Assembly (NCBI GenBank): GCA_030248135.1
Contig: JASANC010003647.1
Span: forward strand, 1 to 64,000
Direction: 5' to 3'
DNA length: 64,000 bases
Source: Theristus sp. LFF4_11
Taxonomy: Eukaryota > Nematoda > Chromadorea > Monhysterida > Xyalidae
Shown: one piece after another, positions 23,712 to 36,330 of the stretch
How positions within the stretch are numbered: position 1 is the first letter of the stretch
Layout of the letters: each line of letters starts with the position of its first letter
The notes under the pieces: model-generated
The model's database searches: none
The model's input: only the letters and a program-made list of their open reading frames with translations
Told to the model about the DNA's origin: nothing
Made by a program: the position numbers and the translations under genes

Positions 23712-26700
23712 TCATTTCGTCACAGAAAAAAGCGAGTTTCCATTCATGATCGGCAACCAATACCCATAGCCGTTTGTCGCTGCTTCTTCCTCGTCCAACC
23801 GCAGTGCCAACCATCGAAAATCGCTGCAGCCGATTTCGCTGCGAAACATATCCTCCAGAAATTGGTCGCTGTAAAAGTATTTCTTGCCTCCTGTTAGACG
23901 CTTCGTACCATCGGCGTTGTAGAACGCATAGCCGTAGGCAGCACCATCAATGGCTGGCTCTGGGTAGTCAGTGAATACTGAAATCAGTGGCATACAATTG
24001 TACTTGGGAATCACATAGCAAACAGTCAAGAGCGTATGCTCTTTTTTTACGTTCAGTTAGTAATTTACAATTTTGTTGTTCTCAGTGATGCGGTTGAATA
24101 TAGGCGATTAAAATGCTGCGCTAATCAACAATCAATCCAAGTTGCCGAAGATCACAGATACATGATATAGCGAATAAAAAAACTGCAAAAACTGAAAAAC
24201 GACCGCACAGATTCCGTATTTCTCCTTCGACTCTTTGTACTTCAGCGCGTAATTGTGTGAGCCCAACAACGCCACGAATCGTCCTCCTGGCTTCAGCGCG
24301 CGCATTGCACGTTGTGCTGTTTCAATCAAATCTGCCTTGCTCAACACCATCAACAGCCAAACGGCGACGACAACGTCGAACTCGTTTTCGTATTCCATCT
24401 CTGCGTGTCACTGTTTTTTTTGCTCAACTCGCAAAGAATGCGACATTAGTAACACATTATCTAAAAATGCGGGAGACGCATATAAAAGGAGGAATATGGC
24501 TTTGTGTAAGCAGTGAGAGACTTGGCTCGACAACTCTTTTCAAGTCTCTGATGTGGTACACACGGATACAAGTACATAAAAGCTATATTTTTGCGCCGCG
24601 TTTGTTTTACTGAAAAGTGTAAAACAGTTTTAAAATTATTTTTCACTGTCCTTTCCAGTTTAGTTCGAAATCACATCATGTGCGAAATTCTGTGCAAATT
24701 CTGTGCAGAACTTCTGTAAATCAACAATCTGTAAATTCTGTGCAAAAACAGAAAAATCAGAGACTGCAAAACATTGTTTCATGTGGTTTTATCGTTGCTA
24801 ACGTACGCATCGCTGTGTACACACCAGCACCAGTGACAAAAAGGTGTTGTCTTCCGTTCATTTTCAGCCTTTTTACCAAACTCAAGTGGCAAAACTGTCT
24901 GTCCCGTGAGTCGTTGCCTTTGCCACAAAAGGAGACCTGGCGTTCCCTAATGCCTCTGCGATACACTTTGTTCTGGGCAAACCAGTATCAGCGATCTGAA
25001 GTCTGATCGTTATTTTAGTGGTTTTAGTGGTCGCTAAATGCCCGAAATACCGCAAATGTTGAAGTTTTAATTGTCTACAAAGTACATGTGCAACCGAAAT
25101 AGTGAATAAACGGCGCAAAAATATGGCTTTTATGTACTTGTATCCGTGTGTACCACATCAGAGACTTGAAAAGAGTTGTCGAGCCAAGTCTCTCACTGCT
25201 TACACAAAGCCATATTCCTCCTTTTATATGCGTCTCCCGCATTTTTAGATAATATTCTGACTTTTAAATAAGTCCCGAAGGTCGAACCAAATTCACATCT
25301 CGTTGGTCACACATTCTTCTAAACCCCGGATACCTCAGGGTTTTCATTTTTCGTTTTTTGGGCCGATTTCGCCTATGCTATTTCTACGGCCGATTTGCCC
25401 GACATCGTCACGATTCAGTATCTAGAATTGCTCACATAAGAAAATTGACCCAAAAGCCGTGATCGGCGCAATGAATTACCATGGACAACACAGTTTTTTG
25501 TATTTGGACCGATTTCGCTAATTTCCACGGTCGATTCGCCCGAAATCGTCACGATTCAGCATCTAGAGTTGCTCACGTAAGAAAACTAACCCAAAATTCG
25601 TGATCAGCGCATTGAATTACCCTGGAAAACACCCTTTTCTTCTTTTTCGTTTCTGGACCGATTTCGCCAACTTCCACGGCCGATTCGCCCGAAATCGTCA
25701 CGATTCAGTATCTAGAGTTGCTCACATAAAAAACTAACCCGAAATCCGGGATCAGTGCATTGAATTACTCTGGAAAACACCCTTTTCTTGTGGGATTTTT
25801 TTGCTTCTGGACCGATTTCGCCAACTTCCACGGCCGATTCGCCCGAAATCGTCACGATTCAGCATCTAGAGTTGCTCACATAAGAAAACTAACCCAAAAT
25901 TCGTGATCAGCGCATTGAATTACCCCGGAAAACAACCTTTTCTTGTTTTTCGTTTCTGGACCTATTTCGCCAACTTCCACGGCCGATTCGCCCGAAATCG
26001 TCACGATTCAGCATCTAGAGTTGCTCACGTAAGAAAGCTAACCCAAAATTCGTGTTCAGCGCATTGAATTACCCTGGAAAATACCCTTTTCTTGTTTTTC
26101 GTTCCTGGACCGATTTCGCCAACTTCCACGGCCGATTCGCCCGAAATCGTCACGATTCAGCATCTAGAGTTGCTCACGTAAAAAAACTAACCCAAAATTC
26201 GTGATCAGCGCATTGAATTACCCTGGAAAACACCCTTTTCTTGTTTTTCGTTCCTGGACCGATTTCGCCAACTTCCACGGCCGATTCGCCCGAAATCGTC
26301 ACGATTCAACATCTAGAGTTGCTCACGTAAGAAAACTAACCCAAAATTCGTGATCAGCGCATTGAATTACCCTGGAAAACACCCTTTTCTTCTTTTTCGT
26401 TCCTGGACCGATTTCGCCAACTTCCACGGCCGATTCGCCTGAAATCGTCACGATTCAGCATCTAGAGTTGCTCACGTGTGAAAACTAACCCAAAATTCGT
26501 GATCAGCGCATTGAATTACCCTGGAAAACACTCTTTTCTTGTTTTTCGTTCCTGGACCGATTTCGCCGATTTCCACGGCCGATTCGCCCGAAATCGTCAC
26601 GATTCAACATCTAGGGTTGCTCACGTAAGAAAACTAACTTAAAATTCGTGATCGGCGCATTGAATTACCCTGGAAAACATCATTTTCTTGTTTTTCGTTC

Positions 26701-28259
26701 GTGGACCGATTTCGCCGATTTCCACGGCCGATTCGCCCGATATCGTCACGATTCAGCATCTAGAGTTGCTCACGTAAGAAAACTAACCCAAAATCCGTGA
26801 TCAGCGCATTGAATTCCTACGGACTAAACATTTCTCCTATTTTTCGTAGCTCAGACAAAATTAGTAAGAGTGAAAAACTGATACCCAGTCAAAATGCTTC
26901 CAACTTTAAAAAATGCACAATTTTGACCCCAAAAAATGCCCGGGCAAAAAAATAAACTAAATTTTCAGAATCTACGGATGAAATTACCTTAGGAAACAAT
27001 TTTGTTCAACTGTGAAAGTGTCCCAGCTAAAAATTGAAAGGGCGAACACTTAAAACCAGGTGAAAACCCTCCCACCAATTAAAAATGCCCAATTTTTTAC
27101 CCAAAAACAGGGTCTGGGTAAAAAATCAACCCAATTTTCAAAATCTCCGGGTGGAATTACCCCAGGGAACATTTTTGTTCGACTGCGAAAGTGTCGCAGG
27201 TAAAAATTGAAAGGGCGAACACATGTTGATTACATACCAGAAAAAAAAAATACCAAGGAAAATAAGTAACATAAATTTCAGAATAGGTTTTTCGTGTCTA
27301 CAGCGTATGAAAAGTAGTCGGATAAAAAATTTTTCACGGCTCCAAGCACAACTTTGGGTGTTCGTTTCGTGTGCACGGAACCAAGTTTGTGGCTTATACT
27401 ATGCTCGCTGGAGGCAGCGAGCAATTTTGAAAAAAGCGCGCTGGGGTATAACGGCTCATATTATGCGTGATGCGCTCTCCGCTCGCTACGCTCGCTCGCG
27501 CATCCGCATGATAATATTGGGTCTCCGTATCTCATGCTGTCTTTAACAGTTTTAGCGGAGCATCCCGTATTCTTGCGAAATAAAATGAATGAATGAATGA
27601 ATGAATGAATGAATATTATAATGAAACCGAAAACAATTTTTTGTATACAGTTCAAACCTGGGCGTTTCTTTTACTCTAAATTGATGTGGCCAACGGAAAA
27701 CCTGTTAAACCTGTGCAGCTCTGCACTTTCACGTGGATCTGTTGCTGCAGCTGCTTGGCTGCAATCAATTGTCTCGCATCTGAGGTCTGCACCTCCGACA
27801 AGTCCGTGCCGAGCACACTGACAGCGCCACCATGTTCGACCATCCAAACGCTCAGTGCTGCACCTGAAAAACACAAAACAAAACAAAGCACTGTGTTGTA
27901 ATGTGGGGCGCCCAGAAAAATGTTGCAAATAAGCGAAATTGGCGTCACATCTGTTGCCTGATTCAACTGAAAACACAAAAAACTGCTCGTCAACGTCAAC
28001 GACATTTCTGAGTCGCGATACCAAGCACTCAGATTTGATCGAGCGAATCAAAATCCGTCAGCCAAACGACAGCACACCTCTAACCTCCACAGCCGATTTC
28101 GAGCACCCGCGCGCCTCGCAGGTCTCCGAGCGCCGCTTCGATGGTCGGTCGGGTGACCAGCCGGTGAAACCGAGCGAACGGCGAGTCTGCCGTCAGAAAA
28201 TCGTTCCAAGTGCCACCAAGCTCGTCGTACGATATATCTTTGTCGACATTTTGAGCCAT
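23712..28259 (-). CDS. Class I SAM-dependent methyltransferase D, intron-invaded
   Basis: Exons 28085-28259, 27711-27863, 24209-24400 and 23712-23977 give 261 residues. Exon 1 is 18 nt longer than in A and C; exons 2-4 keep exactly 153, 192 and 266 nt. Motif I is VLEIGCGG, beta-2 VSVLGTDLSEVQ, motif IV region FDVVVAVWLLMVL. The second intron is 3.3 kb because composite copy 2 (24460-27512) sits in it in the antisense direction. All splice sites look intact (CACAG|GTTTAA donor; CGCAG acceptor at 24401), so the gene may still be spliced. It is more diverged than A and C, so it is an older paralogue. Confidence 0.83.
24460..27512 (+). mobile_element. Composite satellite-bearing element, copy 2
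   Basis: Lies in intron 2 of methyltransferase D. The head with inverted arms is 24460-25249, the 149-bp satellite is about 25290-26815 with no MITE in it, the second tandem unit is about 26816-27225, and the hairpin tail is 27226-27512. Both arms share variants not seen in copy 1 (GGCTTTGTG, GAGAGACTTGG, CAACTCTTTTC). The left junction is ACACATTA|TCTAAA and the right is CCGCATGAT|AATATT; no duplicated target is visible. No transposition protein is encoded. Confidence 0.85.
25290..26815 (+). repeat. 149-bp satellite array in composite copy 2
   Basis: About ten units with high mutual similarity, especially 25870-26815, marked by CATCTAGAGTTGCTCACGTA and CCCTGGAAAACACCC. Confidence 0.92.
27513..27615 (+). 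repeat. (GAAT)n tail with a possible retroelement 3' end
   Basis: Eight GAAT units (about 27583-27614) follow about 70 bp ending GCGAAATAAA. A short unique segment with a tetranucleotide tail is the usual look of a truncated non-LTR retrotransposon 3' end. It abuts the tail of composite copy 2. Only the microsatellite is certain. Confidence 0.5.
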
Positions 28260-28718
28260 TTTCTAGGTTTTTGGTGATATTATGTAGCAACTGGGTGTGT
28301 TTACATGTGTGTGCTGTAATGGTATCTTTTTTTATGGGAAAAATTTGCCCATATGTTTCGGTGTGCTTATGCGTTCCGGTTTTCTCAAACATTGTGCTGA
28401 TGTTGCACACGCGCACAACAGCACCAACCAAGAAAGATTCAAAGTTTATTGGATTGATCGAAACGATAACATTTTTTGTGTAGTTGCAAAAAATAGATGG
28501 CTGCTTTCCCAGATTTTATATTGTGAACAAAATTACAAAAGTTAGTGCACTCTGAGCACTTGGGTTGCAAAGAAAGTTTCGAAAATTAACCAGTCTTTGT
28601 TCTATTCCACCAGTGTATGTGTTTTATGCTAAAAGTGGATAAACCATAATATCGGTCTTCTCTCTCATATCAAAACTTGAATTTTTCCATCATAACAACC
28701 TAAAAATTTCAGTGACTC

Positions 28719-30664
28719 TTATTTCGTGATGCTAAACAACGCATTTCCCTCCATCACATCCAGCCAATAATCCCATCCGCCGATTTCAGCCGCTTGTTTC
28801 GACAGTCGAAGTGGGTGCCATCGGAAATCGGACGGAAATCGTTGCACCCCAACGTTGCTACGAAAGAGACGTTCCAAAAACTGGTCACTGTAAAAGTGTT
28901 GCTTCATGCCTGCCAGCTTCACGTTTCCTTCTCGGTCGTAAAATGCGTATGGCAACGCTGTGCCATCGGTCACGTGAACAGGCCACGATGTGATGCCTAA
29001 ATTATGACAAACACAGCAGCATTTGTTGTTTTTTAAATGAAAAGTTACATATCGTTGAATGGACAATTTGAATGTGTCGCGATGGTTGCCTATTGTCGGA
29101 CGCATCCGCATTGTTCAAACAAAAGGTTTACTCCACTGAAAATGAATATGGTGAATGCTTTGGCCAAATGTTGATCGCAAAAGTGTGGGTAATTCCCACA
29201 AGAAACTTTACTGGTGGAGCATACATGTACGTTTACGCTTACCAGGCGAACCCGCAAGAAACAGTGCTTGCACAAGTTGTAATGCCAAACACAATGTCAA
29301 CAAACGAACCAAATCCAAATCGACGTTTCAGTTGTTCAGACGTGAGCCGTCGACTGACTCGCGAGCCCATGAGTATCACCGCACGTCCGCCTGGCTTCAG
29401 CGCGGTGATAGTTCGTTTCACAGTTTCAGTCAGTTGCGCTTTGTCGAGATCCTGCAGCACAAACACCGAAACGACAACGTCAAACTCGTTGCTGCACTGC
29501 AGATCTGAAAAAAATCCCCAAAAAACTCCCCGGCCATACAACGTGAACAATATAAATTTTGCAACTGTTCGAATTTCTGATTTCTCCATTTCGACTCCGA
29601 TCACGTTACCTCGGAAATTGCAAGAGATTTTCTTAATTGAACGCATACAAGCCGAAGCTTCGCTTACCTAAGCAGCTCTCCTGTTTGTACTCCAGTTTGT
29701 CATTCAGTCCACAGAGTTGTGCCAAACGTTGCGCTTCAGCGATTTGTCGGTTTGAAATGTCGATGCCAGTGACGTGCGCCGCCGCAGCCTTCGACACAAG
29801 CCATCGACTGAATTGACCACCTTTCATGGCAATTGGAGCGTCACATACATTGTGAGTTAAATTATTGATTTCCATTTTTCTGTTCTTTGACTTTTTGATT
29901 CTTTTTTCAAACAGTAACTAATCTGTACAGTCAATCTCGCTAATATATGCAAAACATGAAAAATCGACAAAGGGGAAATGCAGAGATTAATTTAGCTGTT
30001 ACAAAGACCAAATGATGAACGTGGGATACCCAGTGTCGCAACCAAAAAAAAAAAACCCCCCCCAGTCCTCTCCCTAGCTGATTGGCGAATTTCTCTTCTG
30101 CGAAATTTTTTTTTTTTATCCCCCCCGCACCTAGCAGTTGATTGTTTCGAGTCAAAAATGCAACTCTCAGCGCTGATTGGTTAATCATGGGATGTTCTCA
30201 GCGCTGATTGGTTGGTCATCACGTCATGTTCGCGTCATGTTGCATATATTTTCCAGATGGACTGTAGTGTGTGCTAGAACACCGAAAGTCGAATAGTAAA
30301 ACATTTTTGTCAACAGCTTGTTTATTCAACGTTTTCTTGGTCTACTCTGTCATTGTCAACAGTTGAACAAAACTGATGTTGTTTCTTTGTGTGTTTCCTC
30401 TGGATATAATGATACGGTTTTTCATCACACATACTTGCACATCCAAGTTCCAGCACTTTTTTGCCAGCAACATCGCCCAGGGCTTTAGCCATTGACGGAT
30501 AAATGATTTGCGGCAGGGTTTGATTGCGACCCATGTCTTAACAAAAAGCAAAATCGGTTAGGTTTCTGACGTTTATTTTCAAAGTACTAAAAATCTGAAG
30601 TTTTCATTTACGTTATTTTGAAAAACTTGCCTTCAAACTGGTCGTACAAACTTGACTCAGACAT
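28719..30664 (-). CDS. Class I SAM-dependent methyltransferase E
   Basis: Five exons: 30631-30664, 30435-30536, 29668-29820, 29310-29504 and 28719-28996, giving 253 residues. The most diverged paralogue: motif I is VLELGCAS, beta-2 is VTGIDISNRQIAEA, motif IV region is FDVVVSVFVLQDL, post-motif LKPGGRAVILMGS. Exon 2-type length (153) and phase-1 junctions are kept. Its first coding exon is split by an extra intron whose donor is GAAG|GCAAGT, a GC-AG intron in the classical strong context; the join reads DQFEDMGRNQT. The exon-3 acceptor at 29821 (CATGAAAG) lacks a pyrimidine tract. Upstream-most gene of the cluster. Confidence 0.78.
29925..30030 (+). repeat. Fragment related to the 14354-15023 MITE interior
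   Basis: Words GAAAAATCGACAAA, GAAATGCAGAG and CAAATGATGAACGT recur in the same order at about 14500-14565. It lies in an intron of methyltransferase E. Probably an internal or deleted MITE relic. Confidence 0.55.
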
Positions 30665-31025
30665 GATTGTGAAAATAAAAATTTGAAAACAATTTGCCTG
30701 GAACATCTAAATTGATTGTATAAAATTGAGCATTTTCTTTTCCAGCAGAGATTCATTCATTCATTCCCAATGCTTTCTCAGCCAATCTGGCGTGTCACGT
30801 GTGAATAAATCTCATGCTTCATTGAAAATTTTGAAACGTAATTTGAATTTTACAAATTCTTCACGCGAAAATTTCCGGAATCGGAAACATAAAAAACTCT
30901 ATAAGGAAGTCCAGGAACCGATAAACAAACAAAAAATCTGAATGAAAGCGCGGCATATATAACTGTCTTTTTTTCAAAATTTCAAGAATTGGTACTAATC
31001 TTTTCAGCAGAAACACAAATTTCAT
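30665..31025. other. Intergenic, AT-rich
   Basis: Space between the 5' end of methyltransferase E and the 3' end of the Cys-rich gene. Nothing recognisable. Confidence 0.4.
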
Positions 31026-32120
31026 TCACAAGAATCCAACATTTCTAACTGAAACGACGGCAAAAACAGTGAAAACGAGAACATCCACATCGTTTCGCAT
31101 CCAAAACGACCGTTTCCCACCGCTACAGACGCACGAGCTTGGACAGCGCGCAAATTTGTTCGTCCCGCTTCCACTCGAGACCGCCGCCGGCCGTGCCTGA
31201 TCGTTCAGGTTACTCGTTGTCGCGCCTTGTTTCAGGCTGGCTTCGTTGTTGCTTGAATTTTCAAGCGAATCCCTGTGAGTTGTCGACTGCGACTTCGATT
31301 TCGGCATGCACTCGATGCAAGGACAGTGGAAGTCGCTTTTGACGAGATTTCCAAATTTGTCAGTACACGTGGATTTCAACGCCATCAGAATCAAATACAG
31401 TTCGTAGACATCGCCAGGGAACTGGTGACCTTGAATGCACTCTTTTGTTGTCTCGGGGAGACCGTCTGAAATAAGGAATTTGGAATAAGAAAACGGCCCA
31501 CCACCGGTATGGGAGAATATAGTATTAATACCGCAATAAATCGCAATAATGTGCCACATTTCTGCTCTACACTGGTTGGGACGGACGCTGAGAGCACCGT
31601 TGGCTAATGACGTCTCCGCACCGCAAGAGGAGCAGGGGCACAGTCTCTAAAGTCCGTCCTCAGTCCCGCAGGCACGCACCTGGTGATCCCAGCCGTACGT
31701 ACCTCGATTTCGGTGGCTTCCCATTCCGGAAAAGGCGCAGAAAATCCAAAACCTTCGGTTATTGATGAACCATCACAGATTTGTGGGCGAGCCATACTCT
31801 CCTGACCGCTGTACTTCCCTCCGCTGGAATTTTTCAAACAATAAGAAAAAAAACCGCTCACTAAATCTGTCGAATCGCGTGACGCAGTACAAATGACGGA
31901 GCGTCTGCTCCTTGATGCACGTCATCGCGTCCACGTCGCTCGGACACGCGAAACCGGACGGCGGCGCCTTCGCTGCCGTGTACCGGGCGCACAGGGCGCA
32001 AGATTTTTTCTCGTCCCTCTGCTGATTGGTCGAATTGAAATAGTTCAGTCGAACGTCACGCGCCAACTGTGTCGCCATCGTTAGCGCGCAGATCAGTTGA
32101 CAGCCGTTTGCTGGCAGCAT
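31026..32120 (-). CDS. Secreted Cys-rich protein with hydrophobic C-terminus
   Basis: Proposed exons 31862-32120, 31753-31818 and 31026-31465 give 254 residues. The start is followed by a moderately hydrophobic leader. The mature part has a Cys pattern: SCALCARY, FACPSD, MTCIKE, LYC, QICDG, KECIQG, STCTDK, HCPCIEC, then CPSSCVC. A Ser/Asn/Thr-rich low-complexity stretch (about residues 170-215) precedes a C-terminal hydrophobic tail (VLVFTVFAVVSV), as in GPI-anchored proteins. The exon 2 acceptor is a choice between two adjacent AGs; only the inner one keeps frame from the GTGAGC donor. A SINE-like fragment occupies the second intron. I do not recognise the family; nematode-type extracellular Cys domains are one possibility. 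Confidence 0.6.
31615..31740 (+). repeat. SINE-like repeat, partial copy
   Basis: Matches the middle and 3' part of the element at 55194-55445: shared GGGGCAC, CTCTAAAG/CTCTAAGC, GGTGATC/AGTGATC, and CGATTTCGGTGGC followed by TCCGGA. Lies in an intron of the Cys-rich secreted gene. The 5' part is missing. Confidence 0.6.
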
Positions 32121-35100
32121 CGTTTTTTCTCTCGCGAATTATTTCCAAACCCACTTGCAGTTGTTGCTCACTCAATTATTTGCGAATGTCATTAAGTTAT
32201 GTCATATGGGAAGTAATGTCATATAGATTTTAGTTGATACACATTTTTTTAACCGTTTAGTTGTTTAGTTTAACTCATATGTTCAGTCTATTTGCTAAAA
32301 ATTGAAACACACCAGCATATAAATTCAGTTTGCCGATAAGTCTTGATCAGTTAGATCCTGCAGTCATCAAAGTGTCGCCGAACAACGAAACGTAAAGCAA
32401 AACAAACGACCGTGTTCAAAGTACATATCAGACCAAAAAGGGGCCTTACTGATCGCTAAACCCCAAAGCCAAAATACAATGTGGCCGCACAGTGCATGTC
32501 AAAAGTCATTTGCCATGGAGCCTGCAGCTGAACATGCCCTTACCAGCAACCACAAATGACAAGCAAAAATACCATAAAAACGCAAAAGTATCATAAGCCA
32601 TAAAACAGTCGTCAGAAAATAAAGCAACAACAACACACACACACGTGTGCTGTGTTTGAAAGAGATAGTTTACGGGAGAAAATTTGTTTCTGTGGTCAAA
32701 ATGACCAAGATTGGAATTGGCTGTTCACCGCGATGACAACAAAAAATTGACTTTAAAAAATCATACTTTGAAAAGAAAAACTGACATGCCCACATGAGCA
32801 ACACAATTTTCAACTTGTGCATGTTTGAAGGAAGAACAGTAATAAAAGATATCGTACGTAGGTCGGTATTTCAGCAGATAAATATTGTGCAATAATCGGA
32901 AATTTCGTTCCCATAAAAAAGCTGGCGGCGCACAATATACGGCCGCAAGAAGACAACTTGAGTCAAAAAACGGAAATTACACTTGAGAGCTTTCGCATTA
33001 CATCTTGCATCTTAATGAGTTATAAGCATGTGTTCTCACTGATGAGTGGTGCTGTCGACTACGATAAAATCCCATTTAGGCGTTCAAAGAAGTTTTGAAA
33101 AAAGTCTGCATCACAAGAAATCAATGAAAGGCAGCGTGTGTACTTCACGACAAAAAACCGCAGTTCTCGCAGTCATTTTTGCCGCTGGAATGTGCGTTTT
33201 CATACGTTGCTCCTCCTGTGTCTTATCTTACTCGTTCGTGGTGCCTTAATTCTCCTGGGAAACTCGGGCGTTAACCCAAAAAAGCTGCTCTGGTTGCTTT
33301 CGGACAGACTTTCATGCATGCGACACACGCTGGAAATTACAAACTGCGTACATTGTATTGCGTGTTGAAATATGCTGAAAGAAAAACAAAAGAAAACAAA
33401 ATCTATTGAATTAACAAAGGATCTTCCATTCGTTTAGAGGTCTGGAGGTGGAACTGAAAGCGACAGTTTTTTTTTGAAAAAAGTTGTTTGAAAACTTTCA
33501 TGCCATTTTGCAGACAATAATTGCAATAAACTGTGTGGTAATCTTATTCCAAAATCATGAGCTCATAGAAAACAATAGTGCATTAGCAATAGCGCGATAC
33601 TGACACGGACAGAAAAACGACAAATTTCTTTCCCGCACCGCGTTCCACGTTCCATGTTCCCTTGAAAAGCCGCAGTTGGTAAACCCACGAGCTTAAGCAG
33701 ATGTTTTTTAGACTCTTCTATTCCATAAGTTATATGAGCAGCAAAATAAAAGTTTGGATACTATTTTGAAGGTTTTCTAGATTTGTTTAAACAACGTCGG
33801 TGTTTTTCACTGAACGGGCTGACAGAAGAAGTGGCGGGATTGAATTAAAAAACAATTGAAAAAAACGAAAAATAATAAGATTGATGAGCGAAATGACAAT
33901 TTTCATTTTGCAGCTGCTTCCTGTATTCTGGTTGAAAATTAACAAAATAATAACTTTTTTGCTGTGCAGTTTCAAACTGGATTTTGATGGACTGGCTTGA
34001 ACATGGGGAACTAATAACACAGAATGGAGAAAACAATTGCAAAAAACATGTAAACTCAAACAAGCATTTTTCTCGTGTCGAGAACGACGTTTTTTTCTGT
34101 CAGAGCTTAAGCCAAGTTACAAAATCAAATCATATGTCATAATGGAGTGCAAACAAAAAAATAGAAGAAGAATGGAACCGAACCAGCATGAAAAATATGG
34201 CAAAACGGAATAAACGCCCACACATTCAGTGACGAAAAAAGTTTTCCAAGCGTCTTCAAAAATACCCTGAGGATTCCATAATTTTCCGCATTTACCGCAA
34301 AAAAACATCACGATTCTTTCCGCAACTCAAAATGAAGTACAAGATGAACAAGTGTATCGCCATTGAAAGTCTGTTGGCATTGACACAAAAAAAAACAGGA
34401 GTGACCAATATTATTTGCAATAGCCTCTACAATCTTTCAGGTTTTTAAAGGAATCTGAATATTGTAAAAGCTGCATTTTTCGGTTTTATTTTTGGGGTTT
34501 TGTTTTATTTTTCCAGACGTGTTTTTCAATATGATTCCGCAAAAAACCCTCCCAGAAGACCGCACCATCTCAAAAACATCTCGGCACATTTTTCACGTGG
34601 GTGATATTGAAACGCACAAAAATCTGTCAGAATTGCAAGATCTGCCGCTTTCGTTCACAAATGCTTTGAGGTGGCATTTGTTTGTCCAGAATATGGCTGA
34701 AAATGGTATCATTTTCCTTTCTTCATGCATTTACATGACAATGCATATTACGCATAAACATAAGGCGTTTTGAAGAATTTTTTGGCAATCAAAAATGCAG
34801 AGAAGAGACGAAACAATATGAAAAACAAAAAGTCTAAACAATTGTGTTGGGGCACAGCAGCAGATGTGTCCAACATCTTACGTTTCCGCATATATTTTTA
34901 GCTTTTGTATAAAACAAACTTCTGCACCAACATTCCATCTTGAATTTCATCTTCAAAAATTATTATATACTTGTCTCAGTACCAAGCTACACAATTGTAA
35001 TCTCGCAAAAATAATAGAACAGATAAAAGTAATTTACAGACAATTGATTCAGTTATTATCGCTGCCACCTCAAGCTCAAAAAGTTTGCTAAACTTTGCAC

Positions 35101-35889
35101 GTAATCGAAGCGGTCGGTCGGCAGACGAAGTGAAACTGAAATAAAAACGCAAAATTTACAAAGAAGTAAAAGTAGCATTATTCTTCTTTCTAGCGAGTTT
35201 CTATAGAAAAACGTTAGCTCACAAAAACGAGGTCAACAGATGACAAATGAAGACTACAGGGTACAAAAATCATTAATAACCGTTTCTGGTTTCTCATTCA
35301 TTAGTTTCAAAAGTTAGCGCTCAGATGCTACAAACTTCATGAGTTCACGTGCATGAGACTCAGTACAGTGTTTTCTCTTATCTGCCTTGCTTGACATGTG
35401 GCGGTTTAAAATTTAGTGAAGCAATGCAGTGGGAAAACCTCGCGTGTCACTTGAAATATTTTTTCGCCTGCTCTCTCTATCATCTGGAACACAGAACATT
35501 CGATTAGTAATGATTGTCGCTAGTTCTGGTCCAGACATCTCACATTTTTTGATCATTCGTTCTGTCGTTTTGCAAAACGTGGGCTTTCAAGAAACTAAAA
35601 CTCTCCATCCAATTGAAAAACGTTCTGACCTTTATTTGTGGCTTTTTCGGGCTTCGAGACACACGGAAACCGTTGCACTGTAGTCATGTAAGTAAGCCTG
35701 CACGTGAAAGACTGATAATCTTGAAAACAGGGGAAGCTGGTTGTATCGGCCTACGCTGTAGGAGCTGGTACCTATGTGCACCAGCATGTATTATCTTTTC
35801 TTTAAGACCTGCGACTCAATACGGTTGTGGACGTAAAAGGAAACTAGTTTCAATTTGTATGTGGTATTTCAGAACAGCCTAAGTGACCG
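32121..35889. other. Long gene-poor region
   Basis: 3.8 kb without a supported exon. A plus-strand frame at 34492-34773 follows a TTTTCCAG acceptor-like site but has no family similarity. It may contain regulatory sequence for flanking genes or small exons I cannot see. Confidence 0.35.
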
Positions 35890-36000
35890 ATCTCATTTAG
35901 GGGACTCGGATCCCTGTGCCAATTTTGAATTCCCGCGTCGTACATGAGACTGCTTGCGCGCATTGAGACGCGGGACCAAAATAAAAGATATATTATGGGT
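35889..36000 (+). repeat. Dispersed 110-bp repeat, copy 1
   Basis: GACCGATCTCATTTAGGGGACT, CCAATTTTGAATTCCCGCGTC and CGGGACCAAAATAAAA-type words recur in the same order and strand at 58800-58915. About 80 percent alike by eye. Unknown class; boundaries approximate. Confidence 0.65.
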
Positions 36001-36330
36001 TCGGGTGCAATCATTTGTCTGATCACGGCTTTTTAAGTCAGCATTTTGTCTTTACCCTATTTTTATATTATCACAATTTCAGGGATCGATATAGTCAGCC
36101 ACCAAACCGAAATCGGGCTAAGATCATGGATGCCACTAGAACAAAGGTGGTGAGGGGCCAGTGCAGGTGCACGGGAGCCATTTTCATGCCTGTTCCTGGT
36201 AGGTAGCCAAACCAGCAAAAAGGGGTAACCCTGCAGATGAAATTGGTGCATGAATAAAAACTGGATTTTCCGGACTAGCTGGAAAATTTGGGCTAAACCT
36301 GGTGTGATGCCTGTTCCGAACGGCCAACAT

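Noticed and set aside
25290..26815. CRISPR-like periodic array
   Set aside because: Units are 149 bp, contiguous and similar throughout, with no short repeat plus unique spacer pattern; this is eukaryotic satellite.
34492..34773. Possible exon after a TTTTCCAG site
   Set aside because: No family similarity, no neighbouring exons, composition like its surroundings.
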